6,139 bases of DNA from Bifidobacterium breve (GTDB lineage: Bacteria; Actinomycetota; Acidimicrobiia; Acidimicrobiales; Ilumatobacteraceae), in assembly GCA_943325435.2 (NCBI GenBank), contig CALPPK020000084.1, positions 1 to 6,139 on the forward strand, read 5' to 3'. Positions 6,078 to 6,139 of the stretch are shown piece after piece. The notes under the pieces are model-generated. The model ran no database searches. It saw only the letters and a program-made list of their open reading frames with translations, and was not told the DNA's origin. The position numbers and the translations under genes are program-made. Every line of letters begins with the position of its first letter. Position 1 is the stretch's first letter.

Positions 6078-6139
6078 ATGGCCACCCAGTCCCTGTACCG
6101 ACGTTTCCGCCCGCGGAAGTTCTCTGAGCTCTACGGACA
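6078..6139 (+). CDS. dnaX: DNA polymerase III subunit gamma/tau, N-terminal fragment
   Basis: Only 20 full codons from the ATG at 6078 are in the window. The peptide has SLYRRFRPRKFSELYG, with the next codon (CA-) probably Gln, matching the strongly conserved DnaX opening YRKYRPxxFxEVVGQ. DnaX is the clamp-loader ATPase that loads the beta sliding clamp and couples the replicative polymerases. The Walker A site and the rest lie beyond the right edge. No Shine-Dalgarno is visible; a TAGGGT box 7 bp upstream suggests a leaderless message. It is the only rightward gene and marks the region as conserved chromosome. Although very short, the motif is distinctive. Confidence 0.88.
   Translation, partial: MATQSLYRRFRPRKFSELYG

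Noticed and set aside
1..6139. CRISPR array, insertion sequence, tRNA or defence system
   Set aside because: No regular direct repeats, transposase frame, tRNA fold or defence-family domain was seen; genes cover almost the whole window and belong to metabolic, membrane and replication families.

Overview
The window looks like a chromosomal segment of a moderate-GC actinobacterium. The best guess is Acidimicrobiia, perhaps a freshwater Ilumatobacter-like lineage, but that rank is an inference. The evidence is the pairing of a PccB-type carboxyltransferase with an AccE-type epsilon peptide (an actinobacterial trait), a Thr/Pro-rich tail on a membrane protein, leading genes without a Shine-Dalgarno, and TANNNT boxes placed as in leaderless actinobacterial promoters. 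No mobile element, tRNA, rRNA or CRISPR array was seen.

Layout: nearly everything is on the minus strand, so genes read from high to low coordinates. At the right edge the first 20 codons of dnaX (DNA polymerase III gamma/tau) run rightward from 6078. A 95-bp divergent intergenic region (5983-6077) separates it from a leftward CopC-CopD fusion membrane protein (4153-5982). After a 49-bp gap with a probable promoter comes a tight five-gene block: pccB (2538-4103), an RDD-family membrane protein (2067-2531), accE (1870-2070), a calcineurin-like metallophosphoesterase (854-1870), and a CaiB/BaiF (class III) CoA-transferase that runs off the left edge (1-878). The four junctions are a 6-bp gap, a 4-bp ATGA overlap, a 1-bp TAATG overlap and a 25-bp overlap, which strongly suggests one operon with translational coupling.

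Function: pccB and accE encode the carboxyltransferase and epsilon subunits of an acyl-CoA carboxylase. The biotinylated alpha subunit is not here and must be encoded elsewhere. The CoA-transferase moves CoA between acyl groups, so the operon has an acyl-CoA theme. The RDD protein and the phosphoesterase are accessory members of unknown role. The copCD gene may be a separate unit or may read through into pccB.

Most of the window is ordinary core-type genome. The points worth a second look are a valine at the acyl-specificity position of the carboxyltransferase, a CopC domain without the usual histidine copper ligands but with two cysteines, the RDD and phosphoesterase genes embedded in a carboxylase operon, and matching leaderless-type promoter boxes at pccB and dnaX. 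I found no convincing wholly new system.
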